A stretch of 64,000 nt of DNA from Dipteris shenzhenensis. Taxonomy: Eukaryota; Polypodiophyta; Polypodiopsida; Gleicheniales. The notes under the pieces were generated by a model. It searched no databases. It was given only the letters and a program-made list of their open reading frames with translations, and was not told the DNA's origin. Below, piece by piece: positions 46,145 through 58,100 of this stretch; positions within the stretch are counted from its first letter, which is position 1; every line of letters begins with the position of its first letter. The stretch lies in assembly GCA_047967505.1 (NCBI GenBank), contig CM106539.1, one strand, 5' to 3'. A program made the translations under genes and the position numbers.

Positions 46145-49100
46145 GCGACACAGATCCCTTAGAGATATTATCAGCAGTACCAAAAAATGCATGGTGGCTA
46201 CAACAACTAGATCAGGGACATATGTGAATGTTGTGTTAAACTCTTCCATCTGGGAGGCTAAAGTGAGGGAAGAGCCAACTATTGGAAAATCAAATTGCGG
46301 AAAATTGTATGCAATGTTTGTATCCACTTTACACATCTTTTCAAAATTGTTTGAGCCCCGCACAACAATATGTTCGAGTCAATTCAATGTAGCCTCCCCA
46401 AGCATGTTGGTTGTGTTCATGTCGCCACTTGTGGAAGCTGCATTGAATGAGTTCAGTGAGGGCTCTCACCTCCATGATATCTTTCTTGGAGAGATGAAAG
46501 CTCTCCAGCTTCCCTTTCCATCTATTGACATCTATCACATCCTCGATCAATTTGAATGATGTGATGAACTCATACCATGTGTCGTGGTTGGGTGTGGAGT
46601 CTTGCAGCTGGTCTTTTTCATCTGGTGGCTCTGCTGTGCCACTTCTTCCTCGAGTTCTTCTTCATAGGGACCTTTGATATCTAAGAATATCATGGGTTTG
46701 AGAATATTATACCAATTTTTTGTTTCCATGTCTTTTTGTTCTTGTATGTCGATAGGCTACCTTTGGGTGGTTGTGGCTCTGTGTTGTGAAGTGGATCGCT
46801 ATGCAATGGTTCCCGTGCTTTTTTGAGTGCCTATAATAGTGGAGCTTGGGCCTATGCCCAGTGCTATGTTGGGGTGGGAAGGTGGTGATGGTGGTGGTAG
46901 AGGTGGTGCAGAGGAAGAAGGATCCCAGGATAAGTCCATGTCATGGTCATGCTCTTCGGTGGGATAAGCTACATGGGAGTCATCAAACTAGCTAATGCCA
47001 GTCTAAAGCATATTTTGTAGTGTCTGCATGACATTATTATAGAGAACACTCATGCCGATTGGTGGGTATATTTTGCTTGCTGTGCAAAACAAGCAGTGGA
47101 AAACATATTTGGCCTCAATAGAATTGCACACATGCAAACATATTCGGGATTGCAGGGTTGGTCTTGTAGGGCTTTAGGCTTTACTAGTTCTAATAATGGC
47201 ATTGCCTCGCTAAGATAGTTGGTTGAGTCTTTGAGCACTCTACACCACACCATAAAATTGTAGAGGCTGGGGTCATAGGAGGGCTGAGTATATCCATATC
47301 AGCATCCAAAACTAAATCCTCATTAAAGTAGGCCATAACCAAAATTGGATGTGCTTGTATAGTGAAGTGGCGGAAGGCCTCATTGAGGTCATGTAGTGTG
47401 AGTGTGTTATCAAAATTGATGTTGTGGGGGAGGAGTGTGGTGGTGAGTGTGTGTAGGAAGTAAGTGTATGTGTGGTGAGAAGCAGAGGGTAGAGACACAC
47501 GATGATGCTTCCTACAAGCCATCATGGACCTGATTGGAATCTCGTGCTAGAGGGGAAGAAGCCATTTCCATCTGAAGGTTTGCTTGTAGTGTTTCTCTCT
47601 TTGCTAGGTAGCTACATAGATTTTCTTGATTAGGGCGGCCTGTTGTTGGACCCGTATCTATAGCCTTTGCTTTTCTACCATGACTTGGGCATGCTATTGT
47701 TGATCGAGAGTCGCTTGGTGTTGCAATGCCTCAAAGTTTACTTGGAGGTTGCCCATTCATTATTGTTCCATTGCTAGGGCCTCGTGAGTCTATAATAGCT
47801 CCTTCACGAGCCTCCTACCAATTTCAAGTACCTGAAGTCCCAATGCTTTCACTACCAGACATTTTGGATGCTCTTGTTGGAGCACGGCCATTGTCTTGTT
47901 AAGCTGGAGGAAGGTTTGAAGTGTCTCCTAGTGCTGTAGTCTAAAGGACTCCTTACACCTATGTAGGAAATTTTGTGCTGCTGTCGTGAGAGCATTGATC
48001 GTTGACTACTGTAGGAAGGCCAACTCCTTTATATCAAGATTGTGGTACCAATAAGCACATAGGAGGACAAAGCCATTGCCCCTACCTTGTCGTGCTAGGC
48101 ACGGTTGTATTAAAGTTATCACCCATGTGGTATCAAAAGAGGAGACACAGGATAGTAGGCACAAGAGAAACCAATGTGGTATCAAAGAGGAGACACATGA
48201 TAGTAGGCACAGGATACCAAGCATTGAGCTCTACCATTGTACTCTTGCTCTTCTTAAAATCCACTTCTCCCTTCTCTCCAAGGGAGATAACTTATCATGA
48301 TGTAAACAGTTTATCTTAACTTCTTAATATAAACCCTCATTAAAAAAAAAAAAAAGATTGTGATCATGATGGATCAAATCCTTGTATCCTTTAGTGGAGT
48401 CGTATGAAGTTGATGTACAGTACTCCATGGCTTGCTGGTACAAATTTGGGATGAACGGAGCCTAGAGAGGGGTTTGTCCTGAAGCTATTCCTAGTTGCTG
48501 AGTAGATGGTGAGGGATTAGGCTCTTGAGCATCTTGGTTCATGTCCAGTATCTGCACATTTGGACTAATTGGTCGCTTGAGCCAGTGTTCTCACTCATCG
48601 CTTGCCCATAATTTTGATGTCTTTTTCTACTCTTCCTCTGCCTAGAGCCTTTCTTGTTCCTCTTGCTATCTCAAGAGATCTTGCTCCTGTTTCTTTGTCT
48701 CATCTCTTTGTCTCTCACTGGGCCTCTTCATCTTCATGGAGCTTTCTGGCTACTTCTTCTTGGAGCTTTTTGGCGCTGTTGCTTCGTAGGCCATTTTGGC
48801 TACCTCTTCCTCCTTTCTTTTCTTAGTCGGCATCGATTGAGTGGATGGTATTGCTAATAACACAACGTCTCTATTTGCATCACCATAGCCTTTCGAAATG
48901 GGGTCATAAAAAAGGTGATGGATGATGGGCATAAAAAACATGGGATTAACGATCTTTTCACCATGCTGATAGATGCTAATGATCTCCTGATAAAACAAGT
49001 CTACCCAGTTGGTGGGATCTATCTTATATAATCATAGCAAGAGGTTGGGTATGAATATGGAACGATGCTCTATCATCTTAATTTGTGCGAGGAGTGTGAT

Positions 49101-49500
49101 GACTTGAGCTGCTTTTGCCAATTGCCGGTCCTTGATTAGATTGAGTGGTGCCCCTCCCCGATGGATTTTCCTATTGTAGGGGGCCACTTCTGCCAACCTC
49201 TTGTCCATGTATCTTAGTGTCTGGTAGGGCTAGGACATTATAGGAAGGTCATGTTTTCTCTGGATGGTCTCCACCATGGTGTGGTAGTAGTGAAGCTGAC
49301 CATCTACATGCACCCAGCACGTGGTACTTGTTGCTTTGTTGTAGTTGGCTACGAATTCCATAGCCTATCTAAGATTGAGGTGGCCGGGTAACTTTGCTGA
49401 CACTATTTGGGGCATGATTGCTCTCATGTATGGCTCCACTTCGGGATTTGGCAAAGCCATGTATGCTACTACATTGTGGTAATACAATCTATAATCTTAA
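46145..49500 (-). pseudogene. Decayed unknown gene with coiled coil, split by a retroposed insert
   Basis: The minus-strand frame starts near 49500 (YYHNVVAYMALPNPEVEPYM) and continues with CWVHVDGQLHYYHTMVETIQ, LAEVAPYNRKIHRGGAPLNL, DLFYQEIISIYQHGEKIVNP and a basic segment with KKRKEEEVAKMAYE. After a diverged stretch it resumes as YKDLIHHDHNLDIKELAFLQ and a coil (FEALQHQATLDQQ, LIKKIYVAT) to about 47190, with more remnants to 46145. Stops inside (LR*AM, MS*PY, LLL*LY, several in the coil) all suit Gln or Arg. Joining across the 48045-48353 insert keeps the frame open. Family not recognised; the plan of N-terminal domain, basic region and coil recalls the gene at 2568-4930. Confidence 0.45.
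48036..48362 (+). mobile_element. Retroposed insert with poly(A) and 9-bp duplications (SINE-like)
   Basis: aagattgtg occurs at 48036-48044 and again at 48354-48362. Between them are about 309 bp ending in a run of about 14 A. Removing the insert and one duplication restores an open frame in the host pseudogene. The body contains two ~50-bp copies of a segment with gtggtatcaaaagaggagac. No tRNA-like promoter was identified, so it may be a SINE or a retroposed LTR-element transcript. Confidence 0.7.
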
Positions 49501-50410
49501 AGATTATATCCAAATTGAAAGTGCAAGATGATCCCTTGTAACTACTCCAACCATTCTTGTCCTAGTTGTGAGAACTTTGTACTTGGACTCCATGTTTTGA
49601 GAAATTTTGCACTTCCCTAGTGTCCTGTATCTGTCTTTTTTTGGAGGGTATACATGGTAGATTGCTAGGTGGATGATTTTGGCTCTTGCTACTATTGCTG
49701 CTACTCTTGGTCCTTTTTTCGAGCAGGGAAATAGAGATTGTGTAGGAGGAGGAGGGGGTAACTAAGTGCTAGACAGTGGAAGTGAATTTCGTGAATTCAT
49801 TAATGGAGAATAGATCATTGCAAACATCACTTCATCCTTAGGGAAGTCTCTAGTATGATAAAAGATGTTCGAAGGGGACCTGATGACCTCAAGCTATAAA
49901 GGATGAACCGTCTTTTTATGGGTTTGAAGAACCATAGTTCGAGGTTAGAGAACCAATTGGTCAACCATGGTATATGTCCATATACAACAAGCTAGATCCT
50001 TGGGGCATCACCTCAATGTGTAATATGTTACTACCTTCGTCCAAAATCCAGGGTATGGGGGGACAAGGTCCATATATAATATGCATGGATTTTCTTTAAA
50101 AATTTCAAATATGCAAGGGAAAAATATGAAAATTTCATGTCCCGCCTCCCACTAAATATAAGGTATATACCTTGAAAAATATGCAAGATTTTAAGATTTG
50201 TACATATTTTTCATAATATGTGAGGCCCAAGGGGGGGGGTCTTTTGGATGAGGGGGGGTAAAACAAAAAATACACTAAAATATAAAAACCCATCTCCTTT
50301 CAAATTAATGTAAACTTTTCATGTGTTACTCAAATTTCAAGGTATAAAGGTATATTTAAAATTCTTTTAGTGTAGAACACAACCATGTTAATTTGAAAAA
50401 ATATATTTTT
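49501..50410. other. No clear gene
   Basis: May include the extreme 5' part of the preceding pseudogene to about 49.7 kb. The rest is AT-rich with a G run at 50231. Confidence 0.4.
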
Positions 50411-52900
50411 TTTCCAAGAAAGAGACTTCTATTAACTAAGAGAAAAAACCCGCGAGAGCAAGCTCAAAGCAGAATACATCATGAAATCATGAGGATAAAT
50501 AAAAACTCCCTCAGAGTGAGGTGGAAAACAACCAAGGCTGAGGCTGAAAGTGCCACCTCAACCCTGTAGTAGTCTCAGAGAAGAAAGGAGAATCCTTCCA
50601 TTCCCTGAAGAAAGAAGCCCTCCTAGCTGAGGCTGCACGGGAGTCTCCCTTCATACCCATCCATACGGCCATCAAAGTATGTACGGTGTCTGTCCAGATA
50701 TCTGTCCAGATACTAGCCAATGTGTGCGAGGGATGAACCTGAGTACCCTCCAAAGCCTCTGTGCATCTAGCTCTCCAGATATGCCGGGATACTATGCTCA
50801 CTAGAATCTCCCAAGAAGTATCCACAGAGGCATGTACAGCTGTAAAAGGAAGGTGTGGTACCACATCTAATGAACAGGACTCAGTCCGCTGACGTCGAAC
50901 CACCAAAATGGTCCCAGAGGAGTCAAATCTCTCATAGAATACCTGAGGCCCTATAAGAGAAAGCCAGGCCACTGAGTCCCATGTCATAAAAAATGGGGAG
51001 TGGGCAAAGTGACTGAAAATCCTGGCTACCCCCATCCAAATCATCCTCGCCTGTCTGCAATCCCATAAGCAATGCTAAATAGTCTCCAAAGCAGAGAGGC
51101 ATCGAGGGCAAGTAGGGTCGGCTTTGAACCTAGACCTCCAAAGGTTCACTGCAATCCCACCATGGATAGAAAGCCAAAAGAAGGTAGTGATCTTTCTATT
51201 CCTATGGGATTTCTAGAGTCTCCTCCAGAAACACCTCTGCAGATCCGTAGTGATATCAAATGTCTCCCAATGAGGAACTCTAGAAGGTCTCCAACCTCTA
51301 CTACTGAGCTGATATCTCCTGGCATTACTGATCGTGTAACGAAAGAAGGGGATGCTCTTCTCTCGATGCCTTGCGTCAATCCACTCCCACTCTCCGGGGT
51401 CCCACTGCAAATACCTGATGGGAACTCCCCCATAGAGCCAGAGCCTCCAAGACTCAGTGGAGAGTAGCCGGGGGTCTGGGTCTAGGAACCACTCTGAATC
51501 TGATCCCTACACCAAAAGACCTACAACCCTGATAGGCTGAAAAGCAGACTCAAGCAAGATGTCCTCTATGGACCTGAGCAATCTGCCACCATCCTAGACA
51601 CTAAAAACTAAAGCATCCTCCTGTGCATCTTGAAAGGCCAAAACCTGAAGCGGAACACCGCCTCTCGTAAAAGAACCTGCCCAAGTGGAGGAAGTGAGTG
51701 GCATATCATCTGTGTCTACCCAAAACTCTGGAAGGGCTGCCTCAATCTGTAAGATCCTCCCTGCACTCCCTCTGAGATGTCCTGTCAACCTTGATTTGGT
51801 CTCCTCTAAAAACCTATCAAAAGCTTTCCAAGACCCCATAGATGATGCAGGTCCCCTCTCCCACCTGGACCATTGCATGTAGAGTGAGGCACCCAGTGGT
51901 CTGCCATGATCATCTAAAATATTGTCATTCCACATGATGGGTTGCCTATCAATCTCTTCCCGAGAGGAAGGAGGAATCCTCCGAAGAGTGCTTCTGAAAC
52001 TGGACCAAGCTTTTAGAATGGCAACCATGAGAGGGGACGAAGGTGATCTGAGGTGTGTTGTGGTGAAGATCCACCTAACACTGCTCATCTAGTCTCCTCC
52101 TAAAGAAGGTGTGCACCTCTGTATGCTACTAATAAGAAAGTCCTTCCATGATTCCTGCCCTAGCATAAGTCCCTGCACCACCATCTTGCAAAGTAAAGCT
52201 CTGCATTGTAAATCTGGATCAATAATATTGAGACCCCCTTCCTGTGTAGGGAGGATGAGGGTCTCCCAAGCCACCCTCGCTAAGGCATCTATTGTGCCAT
52301 CAAGCCCACTCCAAAGAAAGTTTCTGATCGGTCTTCTAAGCTGAAGGATGCAGTCCCTAGAATAGCACCAGCATGAACAAACAAACCACAAGAGGACCTG
52401 GTTGACCACCACAACTCTAGAGGCAAGATCCAGCTTGACTAAGCTCCAAAAAAGAAGCTTCCTCCTGATGCTCTCCAAAACGGGAGCAAACTGCTGCATG
52501 GAAGAAATATCCAAGCCGACCTAGTAGCCCAAATACCTGATAGGCTCACCCCTCTGAACCCAAGTGAATCCTATGTCAAGCCCCCAAACTGGAGTGTCCT
52601 CATCATGATCCAAAAGCCATTGGATTTATGCCAATTTATCTGTGCCCCTGCCACCAAGCAAAATAAAATGCTGTCCTGAAAGAAGTGAGCGTCTGTGGAG
52701 TGGCATCCAAGTAAACTATTGTGTCATCTGCCAACTCACTGTCAAGCAGCTCCTCTTCCCTTCTGATGGGAAGTCTCAGCCCAAAGATGTCAGCTTGAGA
52801 TCTAACATAGATACTCATAGGTTCAGCCATGAACAAAAAAAGGAAAGGAGCAAGGGGGCATCCCTGACAGACTGATCTCGAAATCTGAAATCTCACCCCT
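50411..52900 (-). pseudogene. Second LINE, 5'-truncated (RT end and zinc-binding region)
   Basis: Minus-strand frames in order are: SVCQGCPLAPFLFLFMAEPM, ELLDSELADDTIVYL (active-site box as LADD) and RRKLLFWSLVKLDLASRVVV. Then come NFLWSGLDGTIDALARVAWE, a middle region (52088-51594), CPRCLSALETI*HCLWDC (zinc-binding) and the last frame 51044-50511. The strand ends in TTTCTTGG followed by A-rich sequence at about 50415, a typical LINE 3' end. Upstream RT motifs are missing beyond 52.9 kb. The TAG between ETI and HCLWDC suits Gln. It is a different LINE family from the one split by element A. Confidence 0.88.
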
Positions 52901-53460
52901 TACCCCACCAATAAGTACCTGGCTTTTTACTCATGGCATATTATTAAATTCATCTTATACTCAAGATTATGATAGGTTTTCTTACTAAAGGGAGTTGGTG
53001 CCCTAGGGCTAGATCACAACCATGATCCTAAGGGGATGGCATGGTGGTACCCCTTAATATGATAAGTTTTTTGAGAGCCCCTACAAAAGATTAGGGGTAA
53101 GGAAAGCCAAAAAAAACCTTCATTGGATGAGGTATGTGGTTACTGTTACGGCACATCATGAATTTTCATCAAACTGGGCAGCCTGATTGAATAGGCTAAA
53201 GGACCCCCTATGTTACCTTAAAGCAAAAGAGGCCACCTCTACAAAAATTCCTTCCGTGCAGAGAATGAACGACTGTGAAAGAACAAGGAATTTAAGCCGA
53301 GGACCCTAAGACATCTTGCAAGGGGAAGAAAATTGTCCCAAAAGCCGTAGAAAATGATGAGGATGAGGAAGAGAATGATCTACTCTATAGGTTCCCAAAT
53401 GCTTTAAAGCCTATACAATATAGGACTACTGGAATAGGCTAAGAGGTCTATCGACATAGA
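52901..53460. other. No gene seen; left flank of element B
   Basis: Sequence between the truncated LINE and the element B terminus. The last three bases, AGA (53458-53460), would be the left target duplication if element B also makes 3-bp duplications. Confidence 0.4.
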
Positions 53461-53495
53461 CATTAGGGGAGAATTGGGGTCTCCAAAGGGCCCCC
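53461..53495 (+). repeat. Element B left terminus
   Basis: Begins CATTAGGGGAGAATTGGGG and contains a GGGCCCCC block about 30 bp in. The first 8 bases and the GGGCCC block match the element A ends, and gene 1 follows about 0.8 kb inside. The right terminus is missing. Confidence 0.6.
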
Positions 53496-53934
53496 AATTA
53501 GTGTTTCCTAATTTCAAGGGATTAGTGAGGTATTTGAGGTGTACCAATGGGAGTGCTCCTTTTTGTGGGGCAATGCCATGTTGAGGTGGAGGGTGGGCAG
53601 ACCTGCAAACAGCCCCTATTGGCTACTCCTCTTACACTGGGGACCACTCAAACCATCCCCCCCTCCCCCTCAACCCATGCTTGACCCTTCTCCCATATGC
53701 ACCTCCCCCAAACAAACCTACAAGTCATTCAAGAGGCGGTGGGCCCTTTTGGGCGAATTTTTCCCCCCTCTCAACTTGTTATAGGCCTGCCCCCTCCTCT
53801 TCTCTGGTCCAGCTCCATTCTCCCTCCATTTTTCAAATGTGGGAATGCATTTGGCATCTTCTCTGCCCCCTCCTGCTCCTGGTCCATTGTGTTTCTCCCT
53901 CTCCAGCACCTCCTGTAGCAGTTGCTCATTCTCT

Positions 53935-54150
53935 CTCCACTCCTAGCTATAGCACCTCCTATAGCAGCATCTGCTCATCCCCTCCTACTCTTTCTTCCTC
54001 CATTCCTAGCTACAATACCTCATGTAGTGGCTACTCATCCCCCTCTACTCTTTCTCCCTCCATTCCTAGCTACAACACCTCTGGAGTAGCTGCTCATCCC
54101 CCTCTACTGTTTCTCCCTCCATTCCTAGCTATAGCACCTCTTGGAGCTTC
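53935..54150 (+). repeat. 60-bp tandem repeat near the element B left end
   Basis: Units starting cctagctatagcacctc recur at a 60-bp period (starts near 53942, 54005, 54065, 54125). They lie between the terminus and gene 1. Subterminal repeats often bind transposases, though these could equally be leader sequence. Confidence 0.8.
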
Positions 54151-54270
54151 TCTCAAGCTTCAGTTTCATCCTCTATACCTTCTCCCTCTCTCTCCCTCTA
54201 TCAGAGCTGCTCTCTCCCTCCAAGCTGCACTTTCTAGTCCACTATTGCTATTGTGACCTCTGTACAAGCA

Positions 54271-55620
54271 TGGTGAGGAGACCATACATGTACTCTGTGT
54301 CCCACAGGAGCAAAAATGCATTGGGTGAATGGGTGCCTTGCACCTACAGCTTGAATGATTGGATAGTCATGAGAGGATCTGCCAAGGGTCCACATAAGCT
54401 TCCCAAGAGCAAAAGAGGTGATCTTTTGCATGAATGGAAGGGCCGCATCATGAAGTTCAAGCTTGGGAAGAAAGGATTGCTTGCAAAGGTGCAACACATC
54501 TACATGGGGAAGGACATGCGCCTTCCTCCGTCAAGCAATCAATCGACAATACCATCGCATTGTAAGTCTGCATTTGTGTAAGATTTTTAAGTGTAATGAG
54601 TTAGCTTGAAATTGTATTTTGAAATAGAACCAGTGTAATGAGTCAGTTTGAAATTGTATTTTGAAATAGCACTTGTGCATAGCAGATGTATTTCCTTTAG
54701 ATTTTGAGGAGTGGGAACCAGTCGAGTGCTTCTTAGGTAAGTTTACTGCCATTCATGAGGATTTAGGAAGGCAAATGCATGCTGGAGAGAAGTCCTCTGC
54801 TTTGAAAAGAGAAATATCTATTGGTATAATGCCAAGTACATTACTCCAAGGACAGCATCAGGCTATGGCCATCTTCAATGCATTGCAACACCACAACTTG
54901 AAGACATGGATTGCAACATGGTGGACACAAGAACAATGCAATCATACAAGGAAAAGATTGCAAAGGATGTGGGCATGGCCATGAAGTTTACATTTGGCTC
55001 TAAATGAGTAAGGTTGTCTTGGTTTATGCCTTTGCACATTTTTGCTTTTTGTTTTCATAATATCCGGATGCACAGAACAAAAACCATGGTCATGCAAGTG
55101 CCTACATGAGAATGCCCTTGAGGAATTGCTTGGGGTGAATTGGGGAAGTAGGTCAGGTGAACAAAAGGGTGATATGTTTCAATGCCATGTATGTAAGGAC
55201 AATGTGGTTGTTTAAGTACCACATCTCCCACCAAATGTTATATTTTGCTTTCCAATATAGGCGCTGGAAGAAAATAAGTGACAATTGGCTCCCCCTTGAC
55301 TCTAACGATGATGATAATACAGGGGTAAGTTTATGTATTGGTTCTCATTTAGGAGATGTTAAGAATGTGGCTGTCACGTCATAGTGGACTCTTAGGGATG
55401 TGCAGGAACACCTATTGGTCATGGAGGATGGCATGTCTGAGTCCTTTCACTTTACCTTAAATGGTGAAAAGGTAGGAAAGCATGCAGAGAAGCTCGTGCA
55501 TAGTGCCACTTTTATCCCTCCTGCAATATTAAAGATTGTCTACAAAATGTGGGGTGGAACAATTGTGGATTTTGACATTTTCCAATTAATAATGGTGCAA
55601 TTAATTTTGATGTTTTGAAT
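54271..55620 (+). pseudogene. Element B gene 1 (homologue of element A gene 1)
   Basis: Exon 1 from the ATG at 54271 encodes MVRRPYMYSVSHRSKNALGE and a basic segment, ending at a cgcatt/gtaagt donor. Exon 2 after tttcctttag encodes FEEWEPVECFLGKFTAIHED and QLL-type helices (to about 55010, with a frame shift near YKEKIAKDVG). A short exon after ccaatatag encodes RWKKISDNWLPLDSNDDD. The last visible exon encodes GDVKNVAVTS, a stop, TLRDVQEHLLVMEDGMSESF and FTLNGEK before a gtagga donor. Order and content match element A gene 1. The last exon has a ubiquitin-like pattern. The stop in the last exon and the frameshift suggest decay. Confidence 0.5.
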
Positions 55621-55776
55621 GGTTTTGTTTCATGTTAATGTCAAGTTTTTCCCAAAAATTTTATAATTCTTTTTATTTTTTATATTTAGAACATTTGGGT
55701 ATATATAGGTTATAAAGTTACTTTAGTTTCAAAGTTTCACTATCATAGCCATAGTTCTCCTAGCTACCAAACTACC

Positions 55777-57104
55777 ATGGATTCTGCTAGGTCTGCCTTT
55801 CACGATTTCATCTCCCGTACTCCATTAATTGATAGAGAGGAGGAGTTGTTTCCAGTCTTTGACAAGAGTATAGATGTCCTAGGCACCTACTTGGGAGCCT
55901 GAGATGATTTTGAGGACCTCATCAAGTACATGCAAGACTACATCGCGAGTTTTACATATCAACTTGATGAGTCTACAAAAAGATGGGTCCCAATTGATTA
56001 TTTGAAGTACTTATTCAATCAAGAACCGAGGTTTGTGAAGCGTTTAGATAGCTTTCGAGCCCAGCTCACACCCCTAGGGTTTAGGGAAGTGGACACTGAT
56101 GACCTCCTAGCATGTGGAGTCATCGAAAACACAGGAAATAGGTTCCTATCCTGGGAAATGACCTTTATTTTCCTTCTCCAAGAGGGACAAATGGAAGAGG
56201 AGGCCTCGACCTCAAGCCCTGACCTTGCCCCTACCCTTTCCGATCCTCTTATTTCTGTAGATGAGCCCAACATCTACAATGAAGAGCCCATAGATGAAGA
56301 AGCTGAGGAGCGGGAAGCTGCATTGGCCCTGGAAGTACTCCAACGACCTCCTGAACCCCATTTTGCTTCTCAAATTCCATCCACCTTGGGCACCACCTCT
56401 GTTGACCCCGCAACAATGATATGGTTTCTTGCTCCCCTTCTTGTCGATGGAGAACAATACCTCTTTCTCTATGACATAGAGGTTATGTTTGGTCTCCGGG
56501 AGGATGAAGCTCTTGGTATCCTATGTGGATATGAGGTGGACATGACTATGCAAGAACTTGGGTCTTTGGGAGTAGATGATTCAATAGAAGAGGTTCTTGC
56601 TTTAACACTAGCCCAAATAAAAAATGCAGAGACATCAATCTACTCCGACCTACCTGATGTTACAAAAGAAGCCTCCACATCTCACTCCAGACAGCTGGAG
56701 GCTAGAGATCACTCACTAGCATATTATCTTGGCCAAGCAAAAGGGCGCTTTGTGGTTATCCACAAAAAGTTTTCTCCACATGGCACTGATGACCTCCTGA
56801 AGTGCAAGGCCTTGTCAAGAGTGATTGGTCATGCTGACATCAATCGCAATGCTGATAAGATTTTTGGTGAACTGCATGGCTGCCCTCAATGCCTTTGGAA
56901 CCAATTTTCAAGGTATGGCATTGACGGCAGCAGCCATGTCCCTGGCCAGCGACAATAGCAATGACTCTCTATCGACTAGGTTTAGAGCTAGGAGTGTATT
57001 TGGGAATTCAAAGCCCAATGTTCTTAGTGTTTTTAGAGAAGAGAGAAAGGCTCTGAAGCCTTATTGTATAGAAATTTTATTTTATATGAATACAGCTATA
57101 CTTT
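55777..57104 (+). pseudogene. Element B accessory gene
   Basis: From the ATG at 55777 (MDSARSAFHDFISRTPLIDR) the frame has one TGA (55900-55902, where Arg fits) and then runs open to 56958. It carries WVPIDYLKYLFNQEPRF, an acidic linker, YLFLYDIEVMFGLREDEA and FVVIHKKFSPHGTDDL. The family continues in another frame (AALNAFGTNFQGMALTAAAM) matching AIDTFGDYVNKQASRAAYF in element A, so a frameshift lies near 56830. It lies directly after gene 1 on the same strand, as in the reconstructed element A. Function unknown. Confidence 0.55.
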
Positions 57105-57510
57105 GAGGCTAGAGATCACTCACTAGCATATTATCTTGGCCAAGCAAAAGGGCGCTTTGTGGTTATCCACAAAAAGTTTTCTCCACATGGCACTGATGAC
57201 CTCCTGAAGTGCAAGGCCTTGTCAAGAGTGATTGGTCATGCTGACATCAATCGCAATGCTGATAAGATTTTTGGTGAACTGCATGGCTGCCCTCAATGCC
57301 TTTGGAACCAATTTTCAAGGTATGGCATTGACGGCAGCAGCCATGTCCCTGGCCAGCGACAATAGCAATGACTCTCTATCGACTAGGTTTAGAGCTAGGA
57401 GTGTATTTGGGAATTCAAAGCCCAATGTTCTTAGTGTTTTAGAGAAGAGAGAAAGGCTCTGAAGCCTTATTGTATAGAAATTTTATTTTATATGAATACA
57501 GCTATACTTT
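56698..57510 (+). repeat. 407-bp near-perfect tandem duplication
   Basis: 56698-57104 is repeated at 57105-57510; I see one 1-nt length difference (a T run near 57033/57439). It covers the 3' part of the accessory gene and its apparent 3' end. The lack of divergence makes it far younger than the element, or an assembly artefact. Confidence 0.95.
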
Positions 57511-57639
57511 TTATATAGTTGCCCATTTTGTGTTCTTTTACAAAATTTATTTTATACAGTCATTGTATTTTGTAACTTTAATTGTTGTTGGCATTAATAT
57601 TTTCATTCACTATTCTATTCAAAAGCATGCAATCAGATA

Positions 57640-57960
57640 AATATTTGTGCTATAATGGTCATTTTTGAGCAATCCATTAAGGATCTCACCGTGCGGCAGA
57701 AGGCAAATGTGTTTGGCATCACACGGGGAGGCCAAAAATGGCAAAACTTGCTATGGCGCGTATGAGGCCTGTTTGACTTGGCGTGCAACAGAAGGCAAAT
57801 GTGTTTGGCATCACGCGGGGAGCCCAAAAATGGCAAAACCTACTATGGCGCATATGGGGCCTATTTGACTTGGGCTCCTTGCGCGATGCCGAACGCATTT
57901 TCCTTCTGCCGCATGGTGAAAAAACATCATTTGACCACTCAAATTCACACTAACTTGCAT
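57640..57960. repeat. Tandem plus inverted repeat (foldback) block
   Basis: Two direct copies of a ~95-bp unit with gcagaaggcaaatgtgtttg and gccaaaaatggcaaaac lie at about 57692-57775 and 57785-57865. Their reverse complement follows at about 57870-57925 (cgcattttccttctgccgc). The outer arms ggtcatttttgag and catcatttgacc may also pair. It looks like a small foldback element inside element B. Confidence 0.75.
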
Positions 57961-58100
57961 AAACTGATGGAAAGCATCACGTAACATGTAATATAACATG
58001 GGAACAGTAATAGAACATAAAAATATCTTTTATTCATTGGCCTCAAAGGGCAAAGATTTATAAAATGATTCAAGTTACACCAAATGAACCTAAACAACAT

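Noticed and set aside
53461-53540. Element B termini as the same sequence as element A
   Set aside because: Only the first 8 bases and the GGGCCC block agree, so B is treated as a diverged relative rather than the same family member.
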